DNA of 45,088 nucleotides, from positions 1-45,088 of the forward strand of contig CANKOT010000007.1 in the NCBI GenBank assembly GCA_947484245.1, in the 5' to 3' direction. Every line of letters starts with the position of its first letter. Position 1 is the stretch's first letter. Origin of the DNA: Comamonadaceae bacterium (GTDB lineage Bacteria; Pseudomonadota; Gammaproteobacteria; Burkholderiales; Burkholderiaceae). Below the pieces are notes generated by a model, which did no database searches, was not told the origin of the DNA, and saw only the letters and a program-made list of their open reading frames with translations. The position numbers were made by a program, and so were the translations under genes. Positions 25,829 through 34,072 of the stretch are shown one piece after another.

Positions 25829-25857
25829 CAGACAAGAAGACGGGTTGAACTTACAAT
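25829..25857 (+). promoter_or_regulatory. Candidate promoter for sodB
   Basis: CAGACA (25829-25834) and TACAAT (25852-25857) are separated by 17 bases, matching 4 of 6 and 5 of 6 consensus positions, 38 bases before the sodB start. A start near 25864 would give a short leader containing the GAGGA ribosome site. This was placed by eye. Confidence 0.45.
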
Positions 25858-25895
25858 AGTCTTTTGAATTTTTATTGCACCTAAACGAGGAACAC

Positions 25896-26477
25896 ATGGA
25901 ACATACCCTGCCAGCATTGCCCTATGCCATTGACGCTTTGGCACCCAACTACAGCCAAGAAACGCTGGAATTTCACCATGGCAAGCACCACAATGCGTAC
26001 GTCGTGAATCTGAACAACTTGCAAAAGGGCACTGAGTTTGAATCAATGTCTTTGGAAGAAATCATCAAGAAATCCAGCGGCGGTGTTTACAACAACTCTG
26101 CTCAAATCTGGAACCACACCTTCTTTTGGAATTGCATGAAGCCAAACGGTGGTGGTGAGCCTTCTGGTGCTTTGGCCGCGGCTATCAACGCCAAATTTGG
26201 CTCCTACGCTGCCTTCAAAGAAGCCTTCGTGAAAAGCGCTGTGGGCAACTTTGGTTCCGGTTGGACTTGGTTGGTTAAGAAAGCTGACGGCAGCGTCGAC
26301 ATCGTTAACATGGGCGCCGCTGGCACCCCCCTGACCACGGCCGACAAAGCCTTGCTCACTGTGGACGTTTGGGAACATGCTTATTACATCGATTACCGCA
26401 ATATGCGTCCAAAGTTTGTTGAAACGTTCTTGGACAAATTGGTGAACTGGTCTTTTGCAGAAGCCAACTTTGCTTGA
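25896..26477 (+). CDS. sodB: Superoxide dismutase, iron type
   Basis: This enzyme dismutates superoxide in the cytosol. It has 193 residues from the ATG preceded by GAGGA; an upstream start in the same frame is rejected. Metal ligands are all present: H27 ([12 protein letters not shown]), H74 (WNHTFFW), D157 and H161 ([13 protein letters not shown]). Q70 in AQIWNH occupies the outer-sphere position used by iron enzymes, which supports iron over manganese. It is a single-gene unit with its own promoter and a strong terminator downstream. Confidence 0.96.
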   Translation: MEHTLPALPYAIDALAPNYSQETLEFHHGKHHNAYVVNLNNLQKGTEFESMSLEEIIKKSSGGVYNNSAQIWNHTFFWNCMKPNGGGEPSGALAAAINAKFGSYAAFKEAFVKSAVGNFGSGWTWLVKKADGSVDIVNMGAAGTPLTTADKALLTVDVWEHAYYIDYRNMRPKFVETFLDKLVNWSFAEANFA

Positions 26478-26527
26478 TTGATTCGGGACTGAAATCGCAG
26501 ATATCAGATTTCAGACCCAATGACAAA

Positions 26528-26558
26528 AGGCCCAGCGCATTGCACTGGGTTTTTTTTT
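26528..26558 (+). terminator. Intrinsic terminator after sodB
   Basis: Stem CCCAG...CTGGG (26531-26535 with 26545-26549), with two inner G-C pairs, followed by nine T in a row. A shorter T run exists on the minus strand, so it may also serve the convergent SDR gene. Confidence 0.85.
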
Positions 26559-26561
26559 AAA

Positions 26562-27323
26562 TCATCGAATCATCATGCCGCCATCGGCCACGATGGTTTG
26601 GCCTGTAATGTATTTGCCTGCTGCACTGGCCAGAAGTACTGCAATGCCGCCAATGTCATCGGGATCGCCAATTCGGCGCAAAGGTGTTTCGTTTTCAACC
26701 ATGCCGGCCTTGACGGGATCGTCTGTCAAAGCCTTGGCAAAGTTGGTGCGTATCAAGCCTGGTGCAATGCAATTTACGCGAATGTTGTCTGGGCCCCACT
26801 CAACGGCCAGATTGCGCGCCAATTGCATGTCAGCGGCCTTGGAGATGTTGTAGGCACCAATCACATCAGAGCCGTGCAAGCCGCCTACCGATGACACCAG
26901 CACAATGGCACCATCTTTTTTGGCTTTCATATCGGGATAGACCATGCTGCAAAGCCATGTGCTCGAAAGCACATTGTTGTGCATGATTTTGTCAAAGACT
27001 TCATCGCTCATGCCGGTCATGGGCCCATAGTAGGGGTTGCTGGCAGCATTGCAAACCAAGATGTCGATAGGCCCCCATTGCTCGCGTGTTTTTTGCACCA
27101 TACTTTGCAATTGTTCTTTGTTGGCAATGCTGGCGCTGACGGCCATGGCCGTACCGCCTTCGGCTTGAATTTCTTTGACAACCGCTTCACAGGCATCTAG
27201 TTTTCGACTTGAGACCACCACTTTGGCGCCAGCCCGGGCCAATTGGAAGGCAATGGATCGGCCAATGCCTCGGCTTGCCCCTGTCACGATAGCCACTTTG
27301 TTCTCTAAATTGAATAATTTCAT
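26562..27323 (-). CDS. Short-chain dehydrogenase/reductase (SDR family)
   Basis: A classical NAD(P)-dependent SDR, 253 residues. The coenzyme motif is VTGASRGIGRSIA and the next strand is CNAASNPYYG. The catalytic serine lies in VLVSSVGGLHG, Y and K in GAYNISKAA, and the typical end is GQTIVADGGMMI. The open frame extends 45 codons upstream, but MKLFNLENKVAIVTG is the family start. The protein resembles DHRS4-like and 3-oxoacyl-ACP-reductase-like SDRs; the substrate is unknown. It is divergent from the FAD oxidoreductase gene and convergent with sodB. Confidence 0.88.
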   Translation of the reverse strand: MKLFNLENKVAIVTGASRGIGRSIAFQLARAGAKVVVSSRKLDACEAVVKEIQAEGGTAMAVSASIANKEQLQSMVQKTREQWGPIDILVCNAASNPYYGPMTGMSDEVFDKIMHNNVLSSTWLCSMVYPDMKAKKDGAIVLVSSVGGLHGSDVIGAYNISKAADMQLARNLAVEWGPDNIRVNCIAPGLIRTNFAKALTDDPVKAGMVENETPLRRIGDPDDIGGIAVLLASAAGKYITGQTIVADGGMMIR

Positions 27324-27456
27324 GGGTCTCTTTGTGCAATGCGCTGTTACTTTAAAAATGCCAATTTTGCCTGTCAGAATTGATTTGAACTGTCGTGCGT
27401 GTGTCAGCGACAATTTAGCCAGTATTTTTTGACGTGGCAATATGCCAAGGGCGAAC

Positions 27457-28584
27457 ATGGATCATATTCAAACGGTGGTGTTGGGCGCAGGTGTGGTGGG
27501 CTTGGCTGTGGCACGTGAGATGGCGCTTCAAGGTCAAGAGGTCATTCTTTTGGAGGCTGCCGATGCGTTTGGCACCGGCACCAGCTCGCGCAACAGTGAA
27601 GTCATTCACGCGGGTATTTATTACCCTGCAGGTTCCTTGAAAGCCAAGCTTTGCGTTCAAGGCAGGCACATGCTTTATGCCTATTGCCAAGAGCGTCAAA
27701 TTCCCCACAAAGCTTGTGGTAAATTGATTGTCGCCACTTCAGTCGCACAGGTGGCCCAATTGGCGGCCATTCAGGCCAAGGCCGACACCAATGGTGTGCT
27801 TGGTGCCGACCAGTTGAGGTTTTTGTCAGCCAGCGAGGCGCAAGCCATGGAGCCAGAGTTAAAGTGTGACGCCGCGCTGTGGTCGCCTGGCACTGGCATT
27901 GTTGACAGCCACGCTCTGATGTTGAGTTACTTGGGTGATTTTGAAAATGCAGGTGGTATTTTGGCGTTGAACTCACAATTTGATGCGGCTCAAATTGTGA
28001 GGGAATCAGGCAAGACGCAATTCATGATCCGAACGCAAGATGGCACTGAAATTTTGGCTGAAAACGTCATCAACTCTACTGGCTTGCTTGCCCCCCACAT
28101 TGCGCGGCAGTTTGAAGGCATGGACCTCGCCAATTTGCCGCGTGCCTATTTCGCCAAAGGCAACTACTTCAGCCTATCGGGGCGTTCACCATTTTCTCGC
28201 TTGATATACCCTGTGCCCGAGGCCGCAGGTTTGGGCGTGCACTTGACGCTGGACATGGCCGGACAAGCCAAGTTTGGCCCCGACGTGGAGTGGGTGGATT
28301 CGCCCGACAAGCTGGATGTTGACCCAAGTCGCGGCGATGCGTTTTATGCTGAGGTTCGAAAATATTGGCCAGGCTTGAAGGACGGTGCGCTCATGCCATC
28401 CTATGCAGGCATTCGTCCAAAAATCAATTCACCCCAAGAATCGGTGGCTGATTTTTGCATCATGGGTCCAGCAGCGCATGGCGTGAATGGCCTAGTTCAC
28501 TTGCTGGGCATTGAATCGCCGGGCTTGACCAGTTCTTTGGCCATTGCCCATGAAGTGTATCTAGCCTTGCAAGCCAAGGCCTGA
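27457..28584 (+). CDS. FAD-dependent oxidoreductase, L-2-hydroxyglutarate dehydrogenase-like
   Basis: A DAO-fold flavoprotein of 375 residues. The FAD-binding start is [20 protein letters not shown] with an acidic residue ending the second strand (ILLEAADAF). The segments [20 protein letters not shown] and ACGKLIVAT are strongly like the L-2-hydroxyglutarate dehydrogenase family. The C-terminus has YAGIRPKI and [16 protein letters not shown]. The start at the second ATG is chosen for its AAGG site; the first ATG would add five residues. The likely reaction is oxidation of a 2-hydroxyacid with electrons to the respiratory chain. L-2-hydroxyglutarate is the best guess, not proven. Confidence 0.85.
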   Translation: MDHIQTVVLGAGVVGLAVAREMALQGQEVILLEAADAFGTGTSSRNSEVIHAGIYYPAGSLKAKLCVQGRHMLYAYCQERQIPHKACGKLIVATSVAQVAQLAAIQAKADTNGVLGADQLRFLSASEAQAMEPELKCDAALWSPGTGIVDSHALMLSYLGDFENAGGILALNSQFDAAQIVRESGKTQFMIRTQDGTEILAENVINSTGLLAPHIARQFEGMDLANLPRAYFAKGNYFSLSGRSPFSRLIYPVPEAAGLGVHLTLDMAGQAKFGPDVEWVDSPDKLDVDPSRGDAFYAEVRKYWPGLKDGALMPSYAGIRPKINSPQESVADFCIMGPAAHGVNGLVHLLGIESPGLTSSLAIAHEVYLALQAKA

Positions 28585-28599
28585 AAAGTCAATTGCAGT

Positions 28600-29646
28600 T
28601 TATGCGTGTGACAACTGGCGAAGTGCCTTGGCCACTTCGTGAACCAAAGCGGGGCCTTTGTAAATGAGGCCGGTGTAAATTTGAACGACATCGGCCCCTG
28701 CCTCTATTTTGCTGACTGCATCGTAACCACTGAGGATGCCGCCCACGCCAACAATGGGAAACTGAGGTCCGAGTTGTTGTCGCAGCAAACGAATGACGCG
28801 GTTGCTGCCTGCCAAGACAGGCGCGCCTGAAAGACCACCCGCTTCTTCACAGTGCGCCATGCCTTTGACTGCATCACGCGAAAGCGTGGTGTTGGTGGCG
28901 ATGACGCCATCCATGTGGTGTTTGAGCAGGCTGTTGGCAATGACGGTCACTTGATCGTCGTCCAGATCGGGGGCAATTTTCAGAAAAACGGGTACATGTT
29001 TTTGATGTTTTTCGGCCAAGGCCATTTTGCGTTCATTTAAGGCCGACAAGAGTTGATCAAGCGCTTCATCGGTTTGCAAGGAGCGCAAGTTTTTGGTATT
29101 GGGACTTGAGATGTTGACCGTGACGTAGTCGGCATGTTCGTAAACGCCGCTCAATCCGATAAGGTAATCGTCGGTGGCACGTTCAATGGGGGTGGCTGCA
29201 TTTTTGCCAATGTTCAAACCCAACAAGCGGCCTTGGTTTCTGAACCGAGACTTTTTGACATTGGCTACAAAGGCGTCTAGGCCTTGGTTGTTAAAGCCCA
29301 GCCGGTTGATCAATGCCTTGGCCTCTGGCAATCTGAACATGCGCGGCTTCTCGTTGCCTGGTTGCGCAAGCGGTGTGACGGTGCCTACTTCGACAAAACC
29401 AAAGCCCATTGCGCCCAGACCATCGATGCATCGTGCGTTTTTGTCGAGGCCGGCCGCCATGCCGACGCGATTTGGGAACGTGAGGCCTGCCAATTGAACA
29501 GGGTCGGCTATCCAAGGTTGACGGTAGGCACGGTCGAAAAAGGTGTTTTGAGTTTGGGCCAGTTGATTCAAGGTGAGATCGTGGGCTGCCTCAGGATCTA
29601 AGTTGAATAAAAATGCGCGGGCAAGTGGGTAAAGGTTCAGGGACAT
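28600..29646 (-). CDS. pyrD: Dihydroorotate dehydrogenase (quinone), class 2
   Basis: The fourth step of pyrimidine synthesis, oxidising dihydroorotate to orotate with FMN and quinone at the inner membrane. The 348-residue protein has the class 2 N-terminal helices ([20 protein letters not shown]), the FMN region [11 protein letters not shown], the catalytic serine in [12 protein letters not shown] (about residue 180), [12 protein letters not shown] and the phosphate-binding end [13 protein letters not shown]. The gene is divergent from rpiA with only 43 bases between start codons. Confidence 0.97.
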   Translation of the reverse strand: MSLNLYPLARAFLFNLDPEAAHDLTLNQLAQTQNTFFDRAYRQPWIADPVQLAGLTFPNRVGMAAGLDKNARCIDGLGAMGFGFVEVGTVTPLAQPGNEKPRMFRLPEAKALINRLGFNNQGLDAFVANVKKSRFRNQGRLLGLNIGKNAATPIERATDDYLIGLSGVYEHADYVTVNISSPNTKNLRSLQTDEALDQLLSALNERKMALAEKHQKHVPVFLKIAPDLDDDQVTVIANSLLKHHMDGVIATNTTLSRDAVKGMAHCEEAGGLSGAPVLAGSNRVIRLLRQQLGPQFPIVGVGGILSGYDAVSKIEAGADVVQIYTGLIYKGPALVHEVAKALRQLSHA

Positions 29647-29689
29647 TGGATAATCTCATTCAATTCAAGCATTGTCGCAAATAAACCCT

Positions 29690-30361
29690 ATGAATCAAGA
29701 CGAACTGAAAGCACTTGTAGGCCAAGCTGCCCTGCAATATGTGGTCCCCGGTCAAATTGTGGGCGTCGGAACAGGCTCTACGGTCAACAAGTTCATCGAT
29801 GCTTTGGCCTCCATGAAGGACCAAATCAAAGGTGCTGTTTCAAGTTCAGAAGCTTCAACGGCGCGCTTAAAGGCGTTGGGTATTCCAGTTTTTGACAGCA
29901 ATGAAGTCGCTGAGCTGGCGGTCTACATTGATGGTGCCGACGAAATCAATGCGCAGGGTCACATGGTCAAAGGCGGCGGCGCAGCGCTGACGCGCGAAAA
30001 AATTGTGGCAGCGCAATCCAAAATGTTTGTGTGCATTGCTGATGAATCCAAATTGGTTTCTGTGTTGGGCGCATTCCCTTTGCCGGTCGAAGTCATACCC
30101 ATGTCCAGTGCGCGCATCGTGGCGCAGTTTGCCAAGCTGGGTGGACAGGCCCAATTGCGCATGAAGGACGGGCAAGCCTTGGTCACTGACAACGGTCAGC
30201 ACATCATTGATGTCAAAGGATTGAAGATCACAGATCCTGTGGCCTTTGAAGCTCAAGTGAGTCAATGGCCGGGTGTTGTCACCGTGGGCGTTTTTGCCTA
30301 CCAAAAAGCCCAGGTTTGTTTGTTGGGGACCGCTGAGGGTGTGAAGACGCTGACGTTTTAA
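29690..30361 (+). CDS. rpiA: Ribose-5-phosphate isomerase A
   Basis: This enzyme interconverts ribose 5-phosphate and ribulose 5-phosphate in the pentose phosphate pathway. It has 223 residues from the ATG at [10 protein letters not shown]; a TTG 18 bases earlier is possible but less likely. Motifs are [33 protein letters not shown] (catalytic acids), [22 protein letters not shown], and PLPVEVIPM. No clear Shine-Dalgarno sequence is visible. The gene is convergent with prlC; a seven-base-arm hairpin (30349-30355 with 30364-30370) lies over its stop codon. Confidence 0.96.
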   Translation: MNQDELKALVGQAALQYVVPGQIVGVGTGSTVNKFIDALASMKDQIKGAVSSSEASTARLKALGIPVFDSNEVAELAVYIDGADEINAQGHMVKGGGAALTREKIVAAQSKMFVCIADESKLVSVLGAFPLPVEVIPMSSARIVAQFAKLGGQAQLRMKDGQALVTDNGQHIIDVKGLKITDPVAFEAQVSQWPGVVTVGVFAYQKAQVCLLGTAEGVKTLTF

Positions 30362-30370
30362 GGCGTCAGC
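30349..30370. terminator. Possible bidirectional terminator hairpin between rpiA and prlC
   Basis: GCTGACG and CGTCAGC form a seven-base stem with an eight-base loop that includes the rpiA stop. There is no T run on either side, so it is at best a weak terminator between two convergent genes. Confidence 0.3.
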
Positions 30371-30380
30371 TTCTGCGTAC

Positions 30381-32429
30381 TCACTCGGCAGACATGCCCT
30401 GATGCCTTAGCAACGCATTGATAGAGGGCTCACGGCCTCTAAAGGCAATGAAGGACTCGAGGGCAGGGCGGCTGCCACCTGCCTCCAAAATGGCCTGTCG
30501 ATACCGACGGCCTGTTTCTAAGCTAGGAGAGCCATCAGGCTGAGCAGTTTCTTCAAAGGCTGCATAGGCATCTGCCGATAAAACTTCTGCCCACTTGTAG
30601 CTGTAATAGCCAGCGGCATAACCGCCTGCAAAGATGTGGCTGAAAGTATGTGCCATGCGATTGAATTCCGGCGGATGTATGACCGCCACTTCTGATCGCA
30701 CTTTGTGCAACAGCGGCATGAAATCGTCTTGCGGTTTGTGTTCGCTGTGAAGCAGCATGTCGAGCAAAGCAAACTCAATTTGTCGCAAGGTTTGCAAACC
30801 ACTTTGGAAGTTTTTAGCTGCCACCATTTTGTCGAACAATTCCTTTGGCAAAGGCTCCCCAGTTTTGACGTGTGCGGTCATGTGCTTGATGACAGGCCAC
30901 TCCCAGCAAAAGTTTTCCATGAATTGACTGGGCAATTCGACGGCATCCCACTCAACGCCACTGATGCCGGAGACATCGCGCTCGTTCACTTGCGTCAGCA
31001 TGTGATGCAAGCCATGACCAAATTCATGGAACAGTGTGATCACATCGTCGTGTGTGAGCAAAGCAGGGTTGCCATCGACGCCTTCTGCAAAGTTGCAGAC
31101 CAAATGGGCTACGGGTGTTTGCAATTGGCCATTGTCAGGGCGCAACCAACGTGAGCGCACGTCGTCCATCCACGCGCCACCTCGCTTGCCAGCTCGGGCT
31201 GGCGGGTCGAGATAAAATTGACCCACCATGCGCCCGCTTCTTTCGATACGGTAAAAACCAACTGCAGGGTGCCACACAGGCGCTTGGTCAGGCTGAATAT
31301 TGACCTCAAATAGAGTCTCTATAATTTTAAAAAGACCTTGCAAGACTTTGGGGGCGGTGAAATATTGCTTCACTTCTTGTTCGCTGAAGCTGTAACGTGC
31401 TTCCTTCAATTTCTCGCCAATGTAGGGCCAGTCCCATGCTTGTGGATTTTGAAGATTCAAATGCTCCGCTGCAAACTTGATCATGTCTTGCAAATCTGTG
31501 TCTGCGAAAGGCCGTGCACGTTTTGACAAGTCGCGTAAAAAGGCAATCACCTTGACGGGTGAGTCGGCCATTTTGGTTGCTACCGAAACTTCAGCGAAGT
31601 TTTGGTAGCCAAGCAATTGAGCTTCTTCTTGGCGCAGTTGCAAGATTTCTTGTATGAGCGCGCTGTTGTCCAATTCTGCAAATGCTGCATCAGCTTGATC
31701 GGACGCACGTGTGACGTAGGCGCGGTAGAGTTTTTGACGCAACGCACTGCTGACAGCAAACTGCATGACCGGCAAGTAACATGGCATTTTCAAGGTGAGC
31801 TTGTAGCCTGCTTGACCCTCTTTTTCAGCCGCTGCCCGGGCTGTATTTTTGACGTCTTCGGGCACACCTGACAATTCATCTTCTGTGACAAACAGAGAAA
31901 ATCGATCGGTTGCATCCAGTGCATTTTCACTGAACTTTTGGCTCAACTCTGCCATGCGCTCTTGGATCGCTGCATATCGGAGCTTCGCATCGCCTTGTAA
32001 ATCGGCACCCCCCAAAACAAAATTGCGAAGCGCATTCTTCAAGGCTTGTTGCTGTGCTTCATCCAACTGAGCTGGATTGACGGATTTGTATTTGGCATAA
32101 AGCCGTTCGTCGGCACCCAGCCTGGTCCAAAATTCGGTTACTTTAGGCAGCGCATCGTTGTAGGCGGCACGCAAATCGGGCGAGTCTGCCACGCTGTTCA
32201 AATGACTCACAGCACCCCAAGCCGAACTTAAACGTTCAGTGCAAACATCTAGCACCTTGGCAATTGCATGCCAATCAGCGGGAAAGGCTTCTTGTGTGAC
32301 TTGCTCTAAAGCGTCTGAGGCGGTTTTTAAAAGTTGATTGACCGCGGCGTTGACATGCTCAGGTTTGATTTGATCAAACAACGGCAGACTGGCCGTTTGC
32401 AGGAGGGGGTTTGTGGAAGGCATTGTCAT
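30381..32429 (-). CDS. prlC: Oligopeptidase A (M3 metallopeptidase)
   Basis: A cytosolic zinc peptidase that cleaves short peptides, including signal-peptide fragments. It has 682 residues, near the E. coli length. The zinc motif HEFGHGLHHML starts at residue 468, with the third ligand glutamate in SGVEWDAVELPSQFMENF. Other family blocks are GQFYLDPPARAGKRGGAW and SHIFAGGYAAGYYSYKWAEV. Two ATGs two codons apart (MTMPSTN) are both possible and neither has a strong ribosome site. It is transcribed in the same direction as folD, 39 bases downstream of a frame that ends in the folD gene's own region. Confidence 0.96.
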   Translation of the reverse strand: MTMPSTNPLLQTASLPLFDQIKPEHVNAAVNQLLKTASDALEQVTQEAFPADWHAIAKVLDVCTERLSSAWGAVSHLNSVADSPDLRAAYNDALPKVTEFWTRLGADERLYAKYKSVNPAQLDEAQQQALKNALRNFVLGGADLQGDAKLRYAAIQERMAELSQKFSENALDATDRFSLFVTEDELSGVPEDVKNTARAAAEKEGQAGYKLTLKMPCYLPVMQFAVSSALRQKLYRAYVTRASDQADAAFAELDNSALIQEILQLRQEEAQLLGYQNFAEVSVATKMADSPVKVIAFLRDLSKRARPFADTDLQDMIKFAAEHLNLQNPQAWDWPYIGEKLKEARYSFSEQEVKQYFTAPKVLQGLFKIIETLFEVNIQPDQAPVWHPAVGFYRIERSGRMVGQFYLDPPARAGKRGGAWMDDVRSRWLRPDNGQLQTPVAHLVCNFAEGVDGNPALLTHDDVITLFHEFGHGLHHMLTQVNERDVSGISGVEWDAVELPSQFMENFCWEWPVIKHMTAHVKTGEPLPKELFDKMVAAKNFQSGLQTLRQIEFALLDMLLHSEHKPQDDFMPLLHKVRSEVAVIHPPEFNRMAHTFSHIFAGGYAAGYYSYKWAEVLSADAYAAFEETAQPDGSPSLETGRRYRQAILEAGGSRPALESFIAFRGREPSINALLRHQGMSAE

Positions 32430-32468
32430 CGCTGAAAACTTTCAAGCATCATTAAAAGGGTTGGTGAA

Positions 32469-33314
32469 TCAGGCGCGCTCAGCTGCTTCAAGTGTATTGA
32501 CAAGCAGCATGGTGATGGTCATGGGGCCCACGCCACCTGGGACAGGCGTGATGTAGCCAGCCACTTGGGACACGCCTTCAAAATCGACATCACCGCACAG
32601 CTTACCTTCGTCGTTTCGATTCATGCCCACATCAATGACCACTGCGCCAGGCTTGACCATGTCAGCTGTCAGAACATTGCGTTTGCCAACGGCCGCCACA
32701 ATCACATCGGCTTGTAAAGTCATGGCCTTTAAATTTGTTGTTGCGCTGTGGCAAATGGTGACGGTGGCGCTCTTTTGAAGCAACATCAAAGCCATGGGCT
32801 TGCCCACAATGTTGCTTCGACCAATGACCACAGCGTGTTTGCCTTTGAGGTCGTAAGCAATGCTCTCCAGCATTTTCATGCAGCCATAGGGTGTGCAAGG
32901 CCAAAAACCTGGCATGCCCGTCATGAGAGCACCAGCGCTGGCAATGTGAAAGCCGTCGACATCTTTGGCAGGAGAAATAGCTTCAATCACTTTTTGCGCA
33001 TCGATGTGGGCGGGCAAAGGCAACTGAACCAAGATGCCATGAATGCTTTTATCAGCATTCAGCGCTTCAATGCGCGCCAGCAGGGCAGGCTCGGTTAGGT
33101 TGTCTGGATGTTTCTCTAAAACAGAATGAAGACCGCTGACTTGGCAGGCTTTGATTTTGTTTCGCACATAAACTTGGCTAGCAGAATTCTCACCAACCAA
33201 AATAACGGCTAAGCCAGGTGTGATGCCTTTGTCCTTCAATGCGCTTGTGCGACGCGTGACGTCAGTGCGCAATTGTTGTGAAAGGGCGTTGCCGTCAATT
33301 TTTTGAGCTGTCAT
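32469..33314 (-). CDS. folD: Methylenetetrahydrofolate dehydrogenase / methenyltetrahydrofolate cyclohydrolase
   Basis: A bifunctional one-carbon enzyme making 10-formyl-THF from methylene-THF. It has 281 residues from [11 protein letters not shown]. The catalytic Tyr/Lys block is [16 protein letters not shown], followed by [19 protein letters not shown], the NADP site [17 protein letters not shown] and the end [17 protein letters not shown]. The frame extends 15 codons upstream into a terminator hairpin region, which argues for the inner start. The gene lies upstream of prlC on the same strand. Confidence 0.97.
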   Translation of the reverse strand: MTAQKIDGNALSQQLRTDVTRRTSALKDKGITPGLAVILVGENSASQVYVRNKIKACQVSGLHSVLEKHPDNLTEPALLARIEALNADKSIHGILVQLPLPAHIDAQKVIEAISPAKDVDGFHIASAGALMTGMPGFWPCTPYGCMKMLESIAYDLKGKHAVVIGRSNIVGKPMALMLLQKSATVTICHSATTNLKAMTLQADVIVAAVGKRNVLTADMVKPGAVVIDVGMNRNDEGKLCGDVDFEGVSQVAGYITPVPGGVGPMTITMLLVNTLEAAERA

Positions 33315-33355
33315 GGATGGATGGGTTTGAATGTCAAAAATTGGGGAATTTTTCA

Positions 33356-33390
33356 ACAAAAACGCCCGCGAGTCAGTGGTTCACGGGCGT
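33356..33390 (-). terminator. Intrinsic terminator after the response-regulator gene
   Basis: Arms ACGCCCG (33362-33368) and CGGGCGT (33384-33390) with a 15-base loop, followed by a T run on the minus strand. It separates the two-component genes from folD. Confidence 0.75.
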
Positions 33391-33419
33391 ATTGATTTGC
33401 CTGTGTCAGGCATGGCACC

Positions 33420-34046
33420 TTAGGCCTTGGGGGATGTCTGTCCCAAAGCAATTTTGAGCAAATCTGCCACGGTATTGGCGTTGAGCTTTTCCATGATGTT
33501 GGCGCGATGCGCTTCCACCGTCTTGATGCTGATACCCAAATCGTCGGCAATTTGCTTGTTCAAGCGGCCTGCCACAATCCGTTCAAGCACTTGGGCTTCA
33601 CGTCCGGTCAGTTTAGACAACAAGGCGTCACGGTTGGCTGCATTTTGATGCTCAGAGAAAGATTCGCGTGCGCTGTCGAGCATGCGCTCAACCAAGCTTA
33701 CCAAATCGTCTTCTTTGAAGGGCTTTTGAATAAAGTCCATCGCACCTTTTTTCATGGTGTTGACAGCCATGGGCACATCGCCATGACCCGTGATGAACAC
33801 GATGGGAAGAGGAGAGCGACGCTCAAGAAGTTTGTCTTGGAGCTCGAGGCCGGTCATGCCACCCATGCGGATGTCGACAATCAAACAAGCAACTTCCCGG
33901 GGGTCGTATCGGCTTAGGAAAGACTCGGCAGAGTCAAAACATCTGACCCGATAGTCTTTGCCCTCGAGGAGCCACTGAAGAGAATCGCGAACGGCTTCGT
34001 CGTCATCAACAACGTAAACAGTTCCTTTTTTGGGTATCAAACTCAT
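33420..34046 (-). CDS. FixJ-family response regulator
   Basis: A 208-residue transcription factor with a receiver domain (acidic pocket VVDDDEAV, phospho-acceptor D58 in LIVDIRMGGMTG, T86 in FITGHGD, K108 in IQKPF) and a LuxR-type helix-turn-helix (LTGREAQVLERIVAGRLNKQ through TVEAHRANIMEKL, about residues 145-195). The length and linker match FixJ/TtrR/TodT regulators. It begins 26 bases after the stop of the sensor kinase gene, so the two make one system. Targets are unknown; the divergent pyruvate dehydrogenase operon is an obvious candidate by position only. Confidence 0.93.
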   Translation of the reverse strand: MSLIPKKGTVYVVDDDEAVRDSLQWLLEGKDYRVRCFDSAESFLSRYDPREVACLIVDIRMGGMTGLELQDKLLERRSPLPIVFITGHGDVPMAVNTMKKGAMDFIQKPFKEDDLVSLVERMLDSARESFSEHQNAANRDALLSKLTGREAQVLERIVAGRLNKQIADDLGISIKTVEAHRANIMEKLNANTVADLLKIALGQTSPKA

Positions 34047-34072
34047 GGTGGTTCCCAGTTCTACTTGCTAGT

